Source: an uncultured Bacteroidales bacterium
GTDB lineage: Bacteria > Bacteroidota > Bacteroidia > Bacteroidales > F082
Assembly: GCA_947305795.1 (NCBI GenBank)
Contig: CAMZEK010000002.1
Coordinates: 1 to 64,000 of the forward strand
DNA length: 64,000 bases
Reading direction: 5' to 3'
Shown here: positions 9,021 to 18,582 of the stretch, piece after piece
Layout of the letters: each line of letters opens with the position of its first letter
How positions within the stretch are numbered: position 1 is the first letter of the stretch
Program-made: the position numbers and the translations under genes
Notes under the pieces: generated by a model
The model's input: the letters and a program-made list of their open reading frames with translations, nothing else
Databases searched by the model: none
Told to the model about the DNA's origin: nothing

Positions 9021-11569
9021 AACGGATAGCTGTACTTGCATTCATAATGATCGGATTCTCTTTGGGTGGGTATGCCCAAAAACTGTCAAAAGAAGAAGTG
9101 GCAAGATACGAAACAGAGGTGAGAGGCTTGTTGTCTTATCTTGAAGAAACTTTGAACTTCATTGGAGATAGCACCACTACTGCCCTTGAAAAGGAAATCG
9201 TGTTCACTGATAGTTGGAATAAGATTTTTATTGATGACAAAGTGCAAGTGGAAGACGACCTCGATGTGAACCGCAAGACACCTATCAACAAAGACGTTCA
9301 AGCGTATCTGAAAGACATTGATTTCTTTTTCAAGAACGCTTCGTTTAAGTTTGAGGTTCAAAGTATTGCCAATAATACCCGTGATGATGGCAGCGTCTAT
9401 TTCAAAGCTACCGTTACACGTCATCTGATGGCTAAGACTATCAACGACGATGTTATAGACAATATGAGAAACCGTTTTGTGGAAATCAACCTTGACCGAA
9501 AAAACAACAGCATAAAAATAGCTAGTATTTATACCTCAAAAATCAACGAGAAAGAGGAATTGCGCAATTGGTGGAACAGTTTATCAACGAACTGGAAAAA
9601 ACGTTTAGGCGAAGGAATAAAGCTCTATGACAGTATTCCTTTAGAAACAGTAGGCATGATTTCGTCCGCTGATTTTATGGCTTATTTTCCTATTTTTGAC
9701 AACATCACAGGAGAAACTATCCTTAATGATAAATCCTACAAGTCCGAAGCCGACATGAGAGAACTCGACAACAAGTTGAAACTCGTCACACAAAAAAAAG
9801 AACTCAATTTGTCAGGATTGCGCGAAATCATCTCTTTGGAACCAGTCATTGAGCTTTCCGATTTGCTCGTACTTGATATATCTGAAACCTCCATTGAAGA
9901 CATTTCGCCGTTGCGCAGTGCCAATAAACTGAAGACTTTGCGCGCAAATTCCACCTTCATTGAAGACCTTTCGGCTCTAAAATACTGTCTAACACTTGAG
10001 GAACTTGAAGTGGCAGGTACCACAATAGGCGACCTTTCTGCACTGCAATCATTACACAACCTTAGTAAGCTTAACGTTGCTAATACTATGGTCAGCCGCC
10101 TCTCGGAATTGAAAAACTTCCCAAACCTCAGTACCTTAAACCTAAGTGAATGTAGAATTTCAAACATAACTCCGTTGCAAGACCTTACACAACTGAAAAA
10201 TTTAGACATCAGCAACACCTCCATCCGAGATTTAACACCACTTAGTCAACTTAAAGAGCTGCAAAATCTCAATATTTCAGGAACACCCATAGTCAATTTG
10301 CAGCCATTGAGCGAACTTGAAAACCTTCGTGAACTCAATTGCAACCAAACCAATATCAGTGACTTGACTCCACTCAAAAACCACAAAAAATTGGGAAAAA
10401 TCTATTGTGACCAATCTAAAATTGGAAATGCTGAAGCCAGTGCTTTCACAAAAGACAATCCTTTCACTCTTGTCATTTTCGACACCGAAGCCCTCAGAAA
10501 TTGGTGGGATGAACTTCCCATTTATTGGAAAGCTGTATTTTTAAAGCAAATAGAAATTGAAACAGAACCCACAACTGAGCAGTTGCATGAAATCATCAAT
10601 TTGCAAGAACTCGACCTTTCGGATAATCCTTACATGCAAAACCTCTTGCCTGTCAGCAGATTGACCAATCTGAAGTCACTTAGCATTGCTAATACTGAAA
10701 TCAACTTTTTACAACCTATTCAAGGTTTAGCCAACTTAGAGTCTTTGAACCTTAATGGTACGTACATCAATAGCATCGAGCCACTGAAAGAAATGACAAA
10801 CTTGAAATATATCGATATTAGTGACACACCGATATATGATTTGACCCCGCTTTCCAATGACGACAACATCAGTATCATTATCGCTGAAAACACTTCTATT
10901 ACTCAACAAAATGTCATTAACTTGAAGGAAAAACAACGTCAAGTGATCGTAATCTACCAAAACCTCGAAGAATGGTGGAATAATCTTGATGACATTTGGA
11001 AAGCCATATTTAAAAAACAAATTGTTCTTGAAGACAATGATCCAGATGAAATTGAATTGCAACAAATGATAGACTTGCGTGAAGTCACAATAAGTCCTGA
11101 ATTTCCTATTGCCTCAATTCAACCATTAAATGAGTGTATTTGGCTCGAAAAGCTCACCATTGAGAATCAAAGTATCCGTGACATCACACCATTGGCTGAC
11201 AAAACCTATTTAAAAGAACTAAATGCGCAAAACAATCCCATTAGTAGCCTTAAACCATTGGAAAACGATGTACAGATGGAATATCTAAACATTGAAAATA
11301 CACAAATCAGTGACTTAGGACCTCTTTCAAAGATGATAAATCTTGTTACACTCAATGCAGGAGGAACACCAATCAAATCATTAAAACCTTTGCAAGATCT
11401 CATCAACCTTGAAAATCTATTCATTAACAATACAAGTGTCAAGAACTTGTCGCCAATAGAAAACTTGTCCAAATTAAAGACGCTGAAGGTTTACAACACC
11501 AAAGTAAGCAACAAGAAAATAGAATCATTGCAACAAAAGCGTCTTGACATGAACATTATCTATTATTGA
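9017..11569 (+). CDS. secreted leucine-rich repeat protein with three LRR blocks each preceded by a WWxxLxxxWKxxF module
   Basis: Many LxxLxxLxIxxTxIxDLxPLxxL repeats; modules RNWWNSLSTNWKKRLGEGI, RNWWDELPIYWKAVFLKQI, EEWWNNLDDIWKAIFKKQI. Confidence 0.85.
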   Translation: MKRIAVLAFIMIGFSLGGYAQKLSKEEVARYETEVRGLLSYLEETLNFIGDSTTTALEKEIVFTDSWNKIFIDDKVQVEDDLDVNRKTPINKDVQAYLKDIDFFFKNASFKFEVQSIANNTRDDGSVYFKATVTRHLMAKTINDDVIDNMRNRFVEINLDRKNNSIKIASIYTSKINEKEELRNWWNSLSTNWKKRLGEGIKLYDSIPLETVGMISSADFMAYFPIFDNITGETILNDKSYKSEADMRELDNKLKLVTQKKELNLSGLREIISLEPVIELSDLLVLDISETSIEDISPLRSANKLKTLRANSTFIEDLSALKYCLTLEELEVAGTTIGDLSALQSLHNLSKLNVANTMVSRLSELKNFPNLSTLNLSECRISNITPLQDLTQLKNLDISNTSIRDLTPLSQLKELQNLNISGTPIVNLQPLSELENLRELNCNQTNISDLTPLKNHKKLGKIYCDQSKIGNAEASAFTKDNPFTLVIFDTEALRNWWDELPIYWKAVFLKQIEIETEPTTEQLHEIINLQELDLSDNPYMQNLLPVSRLTNLKSLSIANTEINFLQPIQGLANLESLNLNGTYINSIEPLKEMTNLKYIDISDTPIYDLTPLSNDDNISIIIAENTSITQQNVINLKEKQRQVIVIYQNLEEWWNNLDDIWKAIFKKQIVLEDNDPDEIELQQMIDLREVTISPEFPIASIQPLNECIWLEKLTIENQSIRDITPLADKTYLKELNAQNNPISSLKPLENDVQMEYLNIENTQISDLGPLSKMINLVTLNAGGTPIKSLKPLQDLINLENLFINNTSVKNLSPIENLSKLKTLKVYNTKVSNKKIESLQQKRLDMNIIYY

Positions 11570-11863
11570 TTAATTTTTAAATAATTGTTGTTGGTGATTA
11601 ATGTAAAAGTGTGAATAGGTTGATAACTTTTCAATAAAAATCTTGCTATTTTGGAGTCTATTATGAGACAGGTCTAACCTATGGGATTAATCGCCTATCT
11701 TACAGAAAAATTTGTCTGTTTTCGAATATTCGATGAAAAATAAAACAATGGATAAAATGAGCGTGATTTTTCAAAAATCATGTTCATTTTTCGTTTTGAA
11801 AAGTGAAGAGTTTTCTGCCTGATTGCTGTTGTCAACAAAGGCGCAATTTTTAGCAACCGAATG

Positions 11864-11900
11864 AAAAAGTTATCAACAGAATTTTTGTTGATAACTTTTT
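11864..11900. repeat. perfect 15-bp inverted repeat AAAAAGTTATCAACA-N7-TGTTGATAACTTTTT
   Basis: Read directly; contains two convergent TTATCAACA words. Confidence 0.9.
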
Positions 11901-12006
11901 ATTTTATTGATAAACAAATAGTTATTTTAAAAGTACTCTATATGCAGTCATTAAATAAGTGTTTCATAAATAGTGGAATAAATGGGTATCGAATGATGAA
12001 AAGATG

Positions 12007-12014
12007 TACTTTTG
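12007..12014 (+). promoter_or_regulatory. -7 box TACTTTTG upstream of rpiB
   Basis: TAnnTTTG match 27 nt before ATG 12041; argues against the longer track start at 11861. Confidence 0.5.
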
Positions 12015-12040
12015 CGAAATATTTATCAACAGGTATTGTA

Positions 12041-12484
12041 ATGGAAAAAATTATTCCTATAGCGAGCGACCATGGCGGTTTTTTGATGAAACAGTTTCTG
12101 ATTGAAAAATTGGAAGCATCAGGATATAAGGTTGTGGATTTTGGAACCCATAGTGAGAAAAGCGTCGATTATCCGGATATGATTCATCCATTGGCAACAG
12201 CTATTGAAAAAGGGGAATATCCAATAGGAATTATCCTCTGTGGTAGTGGCAATGGAGCCCAGATGACGGCCAATCATCATCATGGCGTAAGAGCTGCCTT
12301 GTGTTGGAATGTTGAATTGGCTAAACTTGCACGGCAACACAATGATGCCAACATTCTTGCATTGCCTGGAAGGTTTATTTCCAACGAATTGGCCTGGGAG
12401 ATGGTGCAAGCTTTCCTTACAACCCAATTTGAGGGTGGAAGGCATAAAAGAAGAGTGGAAAAAATAGAACAAATCGAGAATTAA
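12041..12484 (+). CDS. rpiB: ribose-5-phosphate isomerase B
   Basis: MEKIIPIASDHGGFLMKQFL, GTHSEKSVDYPDMIHPLA, GIILCGSGNGAQMTANHHHGVRAALCW. Confidence 0.93.
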   Translation: MEKIIPIASDHGGFLMKQFLIEKLEASGYKVVDFGTHSEKSVDYPDMIHPLATAIEKGEYPIGIILCGSGNGAQMTANHHHGVRAALCWNVELAKLARQHNDANILALPGRFISNELAWEMVQAFLTTQFEGGRHKRRVEKIEQIEN

Positions 12485-12485
12485 A

Positions 12486-13847
12486 ATGAACGGTACAAAA
12501 GCGACATTTTTAGAAAAATCAGAAATATCTTTTGACGAGGAACATTGGCAGAAAATCAACTACAATACAAGTTGTTACGAGAAGAGCTTTGCCAAAGGTA
12601 AGGTGAATTATCGTGACATGGAGTTGGAAAAAGAACGCGCCTATAATCTAAGCAACAAGTCATTGATGAATCTTGAAAAACTACTCGTCGATTTTGAGAC
12701 CCATTTCAATAAAAACGGCGGTAAGGTACTTTGGGCTCGCGATGCTGAAGATGCAAGAAAACTGATTTTCGACCTTTTGACACGCGAAAAAGTCAATGCA
12801 GTAACTCGTTCCAACTCTACGGTATTGGATGAAATTGACATAAATGCCTTTTTAGGTCGAAAGAATATCAGTTTGACAGAGACTGGTTTCGCGCGTTTTG
12901 CTTTGCAAACCAAAAACTTGCATGCTTATCACCCACTTTCATCTGCCATCCATCTTTCCAAGGAAGAACTCAACGGCTTGTTGACAGAACAGTATAAGTT
13001 GAAACCTGATAGTTCACCTAAGCAGATGGTGAATTTTGTTCGTTATCAGGTGTCGGAAAAAACGAATAAGATTCATGCCTGCTTGACAGGAGCCAACTTT
13101 TTATTGTCAGATGAAGGTGGTGTTGTGTTGACAGAAAATGAAGGCAATATCTTGAAAGCCACGTCAAAAGCTAAGATTCATATTGCAGTTGCTGGCATTG
13201 CCAAAGTCATTCCTTCGATGGACGATTTGAGCGTTTTGCTGCCATTATTGTCATCGCATGCGACGGGGCAAAGTATGGCGGCATTCAATAATATCATATT
13301 CGGGCCGTCGAAGACTGGCAATCCAGAACAAATGTACGTTATCCTGCTCAACAACGATCGTTCCGAATTGCTTTCCCATGAGAAGCAGCGTAAAATGATG
13401 TCGTGCATCCATTGTAGTGCATGTGTCAGCGTGTGTCCAATTTACAAAAACATAGGTGGTTACGCTTATGATTCCAGCTATGTTGGGCCAATGGGTAGCG
13501 TGATGACACCATTGATGCATGGTTTGAAAGAGTATGAGTACCTTACTTCGGCTTGTTCGCTTTGCGGAAAATGCACGGAAATTTGTCCCGTAAAAATCCC
13601 ATTGGACGATTTGATTATTGAGAACCGCCATCTTGTGGCAACAGAGAAGGTTGGTGATGCCAAATTGGAGTCCATGTTCAAGTTGATGATTTGGCATTGC
13701 AAATCGCGAAAAAGGATGGATAGTCCATTGTTTATGAAAAAGATAGAAATCAAACGATATTTAAATAAGCAGACTTGGGGTGACCGTCGTGAATTGCCAG
13801 AATTTGCACCTAAGTCATTCAGTCAGTGGTGGAAGGAGAAGAAATAG
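12486..13847 (+). CDS. LutB/YkgF-like iron-sulfur protein (DUF162/LUD domain + two 4Fe-4S motifs)
   Basis: CIHCSACVSVCPIYKNIGG and CSLCGKCTEICPVKIPL; N-terminal LUD-like region. Confidence 0.88.
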   Translation: MNGTKATFLEKSEISFDEEHWQKINYNTSCYEKSFAKGKVNYRDMELEKERAYNLSNKSLMNLEKLLVDFETHFNKNGGKVLWARDAEDARKLIFDLLTREKVNAVTRSNSTVLDEIDINAFLGRKNISLTETGFARFALQTKNLHAYHPLSSAIHLSKEELNGLLTEQYKLKPDSSPKQMVNFVRYQVSEKTNKIHACLTGANFLLSDEGGVVLTENEGNILKATSKAKIHIAVAGIAKVIPSMDDLSVLLPLLSSHATGQSMAAFNNIIFGPSKTGNPEQMYVILLNNDRSELLSHEKQRKMMSCIHCSACVSVCPIYKNIGGYAYDSSYVGPMGSVMTPLMHGLKEYEYLTSACSLCGKCTEICPVKIPLDDLIIENRHLVATEKVGDAKLESMFKLMIWHCKSRKRMDSPLFMKKIEIKRYLNKQTWGDRRELPEFAPKSFSQWWKEKK

Positions 13848-13880
13848 TAAGAATTTTTATTTCGGTGTCATTATTTTGTT

Positions 13881-13888
13881 TACTTTTG
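13881..13888 (+). promoter_or_regulatory. -7 box TACTTTTG, candidate promoter of the aryl-polyene-type cluster
   Basis: TAnnTTTG 45 nt before ATG 13933. Confidence 0.55.
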
Positions 13889-13932
13889 CACACATAAATT
13901 AAAAGAAAACAAAGTATACAAAAATAGGCATT

Positions 13933-15471
13933 ATGATTACTTTTACTGATAGAATCACGCTTGATGCAGTTGAAAAATTGCTGTATTCGGGCGAAAAATT
14001 ACAAATTGATTCCGCTTGGATGGATAGGGTGGAAGCATGCTATCGTTTTTTGGAAAAGTTTGCCGCTGAAAAAGTCATATATGGCATCAATACGGGTTTT
14101 GGCCCTATGGCGCAATGGCGTGTTGATGATAAGTATCTTACTGATTTACAATATAATATTATTCGAAGTCATTCCACAGGAGCAGGAGAACCTTTGGAAG
14201 ATATCTACGTGAAATCGGCCATGATTGCTCGCCTCGGCACAGTATTACAGTGCCGTTCCGGCGTGCATACCGACGTGGCTAATCTGTTGGTGGAATTCAT
14301 CAACAACGAGATTTATCCCTTCATTCCCATGCATGGTAGTGTGGGTGCCAGTGGCGACCTGGTGCAATTGGCTCACATTGCCCTTTGTCTCATTGGTGAA
14401 GGCGAAGTGCACTATAAGGGTGAATGGCGCAACACCAACGAAGTAATGAAACAATTGGGTCTGACCCCGTTGAAAATGCACATCCGTGAAGGTCTCTCAA
14501 TCACCAACGGAACTTCTGTAATGACGGGTATCAGCGTCATCAACCAGTTCCACGCTGAGACTTTACTTGATTGGGCAACCCTTGCCGCCGTCTGGATGAA
14601 CGAAATTGCTTCCTCATTTGACGATTATATGTCGGAAGGCGAGAACAATTGTCGCCACCATGAAGGACAACAAGCAATTGCCCACCGTTTGCGTGAACTC
14701 TCCAAAGGTTCTCAATGCCTGAAAAAACGAGCCCACGAGCTTTACGACTATGGCCACTCCGATGTCAAGGTGTTTGAGCATAAAGTGCAAGCTTATTATT
14801 CATTGCGTTGCACACCACAAATCCTTGGTCCCATTTGCGACACGTTGAAATATACACGCCAAATCCTTGAAGATGAACTGAATTCCGCTTGCGACAATCC
14901 TATCGTCGACCCTGAAACGGAATATGTTTATCATGGTGGCAACTTCCACGGTGACTATATTTCGTTGGAAGAAGATAAGGTAAAAATAGCCTTGGTGCGT
15001 CTCGCCATGACCTCAGAGCGTCAGCTTAATTATCTCTTCCACGACCGCATCAACGGCATCCTGCCTCCATTCCTCAACCTTGGCACGCTCGGACTGAACT
15101 ACGGTATGCAGGCCTGCCAGTTCACGGCCACTTCGACGACTGCTGAATGTCAAACCCTGGCCATGCCCAACTATGTGCACAGCATCCCAAATAACAATGA
15201 CAACCAAGACATCGTCAGCATGGGTACTAACTCGGCTCTGCTATGCAAGCAAGTGGTGGAAAACTGCTTCCAAGTAATGGCTATCCAATACATCGCTTTG
15301 GCGCAGGCCACAGACTGTCTAAAGATTGCGGACAAGCTGGCGCCCACTTCGCGTAAACTCTATGACAAAGTGAGAGAAATTATCCCGCTCTTCATCGAAG
15401 ATACGCCGTTCTACAAGGAAATCGCCGCTGTTGAGAACTATCTGAAAACAAACCCCTTAAAGCTGAAATAA
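13933..15471 (+). CDS. aromatic amino acid ammonia-lyase (MIO enzyme; probable tyrosine ammonia-lyase)
   Basis: MIO triad in GSVGASGDLVQLAH; VIYGINTGFGPMAQ, LQYNIIRSHSTGAGEPL and YVHSIPNNNDNQDIVSMGTNSA closely resemble Flavobacterium johnsoniae TAL as recalled. Confidence 0.9.
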   Translation: MITFTDRITLDAVEKLLYSGEKLQIDSAWMDRVEACYRFLEKFAAEKVIYGINTGFGPMAQWRVDDKYLTDLQYNIIRSHSTGAGEPLEDIYVKSAMIARLGTVLQCRSGVHTDVANLLVEFINNEIYPFIPMHGSVGASGDLVQLAHIALCLIGEGEVHYKGEWRNTNEVMKQLGLTPLKMHIREGLSITNGTSVMTGISVINQFHAETLLDWATLAAVWMNEIASSFDDYMSEGENNCRHHEGQQAIAHRLRELSKGSQCLKKRAHELYDYGHSDVKVFEHKVQAYYSLRCTPQILGPICDTLKYTRQILEDELNSACDNPIVDPETEYVYHGGNFHGDYISLEEDKVKIALVRLAMTSERQLNYLFHDRINGILPPFLNLGTLGLNYGMQACQFTATSTTAECQTLAMPNYVHSIPNNNDNQDIVSMGTNSALLCKQVVENCFQVMAIQYIALAQATDCLKIADKLAPTSRKLYDKVREIIPLFIEDTPFYKEIAAVENYLKTNPLKLK

Positions 15472-16199
15472 TGAAATATGCCCTTGTTACTGGAGCCTCA
15501 CGGGGCTTGGGCAAAGCCATCGCTATACGCCTTGCCAAAGACGGTTTTGCCGTTCTCATCAACTACCAATCCAACAAGGAAGCTGCCGAAGATACCTTGA
15601 AGCAAATTCAGGAAGCGGGCGGGACAGGCGAATTGTTGCTTTTCGACGTTTCTGACCAAAATGCGATTGAAACGGCATTGGAATCTTGGTCGACAAGCCA
15701 TCCTGACGAGTACATTTCCGTCTTGGTTAACAATGCGGGTATCCGACAGGACAACCTCATGATTTTCATGCAGGAAGAACAATGGAACCGAGTGCTTGAC
15801 ACCACTTTGAACGGCTTTTTCTACATCACACGCCGCGTTTTGAAAGACATGATGACTCATCGTAGTGGTCGTATCATCAACATGGCTTCGCTTTCAGGCT
15901 TGAAGGGTATGCCAGGGCAGACCAATTATTCCGCTGCCAAGGCCGCATTGATTGGCGCGACAAAAGCCCTTGCCCAAGAAGTGGCTGCCCGCAAAATTAC
16001 AGTCAACGCCATTGCTCCTGGATTCATTTCTACAGACATGACCAAAGAGTTGAACGAAGCCGAACTGAAAAAGCTGGTTCCCCTTGGTCGTTTCGGCAAA
16101 CCGGAAGAAGTGGCCGCATTGACGGCGTTCCTTGCTTCTGACGATGCTGCATACATTACCGGACAAGTCATTTCCATTAATGGAGGACTTTATACTTGA
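15471..16199 (+). CDS. 3-oxoacyl-ACP reductase (FabG-like SDR)
   Basis: TGASRGLGKAIA, NNAG, YSAAKAAL, C-terminal GQVISINGGLYT. Confidence 0.92.
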   Translation: MKYALVTGASRGLGKAIAIRLAKDGFAVLINYQSNKEAAEDTLKQIQEAGGTGELLLFDVSDQNAIETALESWSTSHPDEYISVLVNNAGIRQDNLMIFMQEEQWNRVLDTTLNGFFYITRRVLKDMMTHRSGRIINMASLSGLKGMPGQTNYSAAKAALIGATKALAQEVAARKITVNAIAPGFISTDMTKELNEAELKKLVPLGRFGKPEEVAALTAFLASDDAAYITGQVISINGGLYT

Positions 16200-16202
16200 A
16201 AA

Positions 16203-16237
16203 ATCAATTAAACAATTAAACAATCAACAATTAAACA
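16203..16237 (+). repeat. wobbly A/T repeat spacer, AACAATTAAACAA family
   Basis: atcaattaaacaattaaacaatcaacaattaaacaatg directly abutting a start codon. Confidence 0.8.
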
Positions 16238-16795
16238 ATGATGAAAAAGACTATTTTAACACTCTTTATGGCATTTTTTGCATTCACTGCATTTGCGCAA
16301 AACAAGGAAACGACCATCCATGTTCCCAGTGGCTATCAAGGCTTCCTTGAATATGGCAACAGTTGGCATTTCAATAAGGCGATGAGCACAGGCATCAACC
16401 TCTCCACAACGCATGGCTTCTATTATAACGGACATGTTTTCGTCGGTGTTGGTGTCGGTATCGACTTTGACGAAAACCTCTTCATGATGCCGTTCTATAC
16501 CAATGTACGTTATCTATTCATCAATGATAAATTCATCAGCCCCTTCTTGAGCTTGCGACTTGGTTCATTTATTTCCAACAATATTGGAGCGTACGGCGAC
16601 TTCGGTGTCGGTGTCCGTTTTGCCTCAAAACGAGACTTTGCTGTCAATGTGATGGTAGTCGGCACTTATTTTAGCAAAGTTAACTATGGTCACGATGTCT
16701 CAGAAGTGGATGAATTCGGTTATCCATACACGCAGTATGTGACAGAAAGAATCAGCCCCTCACATATCTCACTTCGTTTGGGTATTGAATGGTAA
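16238..16795 (+). CDS. predicted outer-membrane beta-barrel protein, unknown
   Basis: Signal peptide, alternating amphipathic strands, C-terminal aromatic strand. Confidence 0.65.
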   Translation: MMKKTILTLFMAFFAFTAFAQNKETTIHVPSGYQGFLEYGNSWHFNKAMSTGINLSTTHGFYYNGHVFVGVGVGIDFDENLFMMPFYTNVRYLFINDKFISPFLSLRLGSFISNNIGAYGDFGVGVRFASKRDFAVNVMVVGTYFSKVNYGHDVSEVDEFGYPYTQYVTERISPSHISLRLGIEW

Positions 16796-16816
16796 ATCAC
16801 TTATAAACTGATATTT

Positions 16817-18043
16817 ATGACCAAAAGAAGAGTAGTCATCACAGGCATGGGCATCTGGTCCTGCTTGGGAAAGAACAAGGAGGAAGTCGAAACGTCCTTG
16901 CGGGAAGGGAGATCGGGCATTGGCATTGATCCTCAAAGGAATGAATACGGCTACCGTTCCCCTTTGACTGGTATAGTCGAGAAACCCGAATTGAAAGGAA
17001 AACTTGACCGCAAGTTGAGGATGTTTTTGGCCGAAGAAGGTGAATATGCATACATGGCCACGATTGAAGCTTTTGGTCAAGCGGGTGTTGACGATTCTTA
17101 TTTGCTTGAAAACGAAGTCGGTGTAATTTTCGGCAACGACTCATCGGCAAAAGCGGTCATCGAATCACACGAAATTGCCAAGGAAAAGAAAGACACGACC
17201 TTGATGGGATCTGCCGCGATTTTCCAGTCGATGAACAGCACCGTGACGATGAACCTCTCCACCATCTTCCACCTGAAAGGCATCAATTTGACGGTCAGTG
17301 CGGCCTGCGCCAGTGGCTCGCATTCCATAGGTTTGGGAGCCATGTTGATTCGCAATGGTTTGCAAGACATGGTGCTTTGTGGCGGTGCGCAGGAGACCAA
17401 CTACCTTTCCATGGCCAGCTTCGACGGCATCAGTGCCTTCTCGACCCGTATTGACGACCCAGCCAAAGCCTCTCGTCCTTTCGACCGCGACAGGGATGGC
17501 CTCGTGCCGAGTGGCGGTGCAGCGGCCTTGGTGCTTGAAGATTATGACCATGCCGTAGCCCGTGGTGCCACCATTTTGGCTGAAGTTTGTGGTTACGGCT
17601 TTTCGTCCAATGGCGAAAGCCACATCTCACACCCCAGCGAGGAGGGTTGTTACCGCGCCATGTCACGCGCCATGAAAGAAGCCGGTGTTTCTGTGGCCGA
17701 CATCGACTATGTGAATGCTCACGCCACTTCCACGCCGCAAGGCGATATGTTTGAGGCTATGGCATTGAATAGACTCTTTGGAGAGGCCAAAACGCCCATC
17801 TCGTCCACCAAGTCAATGACGGGTCACGAATGCTGGATGGCTGGCGCGAGCGAAATCGTCTATTGTATCCTCATGATGCAAGGCGGTTTCATTGCTCCAA
17901 ATATCAACTTCGAGAACCCTGACGAATATTCAAAAGGCCTTAACATTGTCAACAAGACCACTGAAAAAGAACTAAATACTGTACTTTCCAATTCCTTCGG
18001 TTTTGGAGGAACGAACAGCGCATTGATAATCAAAAAGTTATAA
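16817..18043 (+). CDS. beta-ketoacyl-ACP synthase (FabB/FabF type)
   Basis: Active site AACASGSHSIG, NAHATSTPQGD, KSMTGHECWMAGASE; C-H-H intact. Confidence 0.92.
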   Translation: MTKRRVVITGMGIWSCLGKNKEEVETSLREGRSGIGIDPQRNEYGYRSPLTGIVEKPELKGKLDRKLRMFLAEEGEYAYMATIEAFGQAGVDDSYLLENEVGVIFGNDSSAKAVIESHEIAKEKKDTTLMGSAAIFQSMNSTVTMNLSTIFHLKGINLTVSAACASGSHSIGLGAMLIRNGLQDMVLCGGAQETNYLSMASFDGISAFSTRIDDPAKASRPFDRDRDGLVPSGGAAALVLEDYDHAVARGATILAEVCGYGFSSNGESHISHPSEEGCYRAMSRAMKEAGVSVADIDYVNAHATSTPQGDMFEAMALNRLFGEAKTPISSTKSMTGHECWMAGASEIVYCILMMQGGFIAPNINFENPDEYSKGLNIVNKTTEKELNTVLSNSFGFGGTNSALIIKKL

Positions 18044-18061
18044 TCCTAAATCTATTGTCTT

Positions 18062-18577
18062 ATGAGAAAATTAATGTTAGTAACATTGGCCGTTTTGTTG
18101 AGCATTTCGGCCATGGCAAAAGTAAAAGTAAAGTCAGGTTCGGCAGCCTGCATGAGAGAAGAAGCCACCGCAGTCATCGTGTTCGACTACAGCGAAGCCA
18201 CGTATGACGAAGACGAAACCTACCAAGCCTGGTGCGGTGAAGATTACGAAGAGCGTGTCAATCTGTCCATAACTGATTTCATCAACGCCTTCAACAGCAA
18301 CAGCAAAGGCTTGCAAATCAACAACGAAGCCACTGATGCAAAATACCGTATTATCGTGAAAGTCGGCGACTGTGATCAAAGCATGGACATGGGTTGCAGT
18401 TGGGGTGAAATGAGGTTTAAATGCAGCGCCATGATTACCGTGGTGGAAATTGCCACCGACGAGGTCGTTTGCACTGTGGAAGTTGACGAAGAAGAAGGTC
18501 TCTGCGACTATGTTCCCAACGACCGCATTGGATCTTGCTTCAGAGCCATCGCCAGAGAATTAGCCAAAAAGAAATAA
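18062..18577 (+). CDS. secreted protein of unknown function inside the cluster
   Basis: Signal peptide MRKLMLVTLAVLLSISAMA; no family recognised. Confidence 0.6.
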   Translation: MRKLMLVTLAVLLSISAMAKVKVKSGSAACMREEATAVIVFDYSEATYDEDETYQAWCGEDYEERVNLSITDFINAFNSNSKGLQINNEATDAKYRIIVKVGDCDQSMDMGCSWGEMRFKCSAMITVVEIATDEVVCTVEVDEEEGLCDYVPNDRIGSCFRAIARELAKKK

Positions 18578-18582
18578 TCTCT

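Noticed and set aside
11861-12040. N-terminal extension of the rpiB ORF (MKKLSTEFLLITFYF...)
   Set aside because: Lies across an inverted repeat and a -7 promoter box; RpiB homology starts at ATG 12041.
12486-13847. Complete lactate utilisation (lutABC) operon
   Set aside because: Only the lutB-like gene is present; neighbours are rpiB and the ammonia-lyase.
13933-15471. Histidine degradation (hut) locus based on the ammonia-lyase
   Set aside because: No hutU, hutI or hutG neighbours; the gene is embedded with KS/ACP genes and resembles TAL.
18535-18582. Early start of the methyltransferase ORF
   Set aside because: Overlaps the end of the preceding gene; ATG 18583 is better placed.
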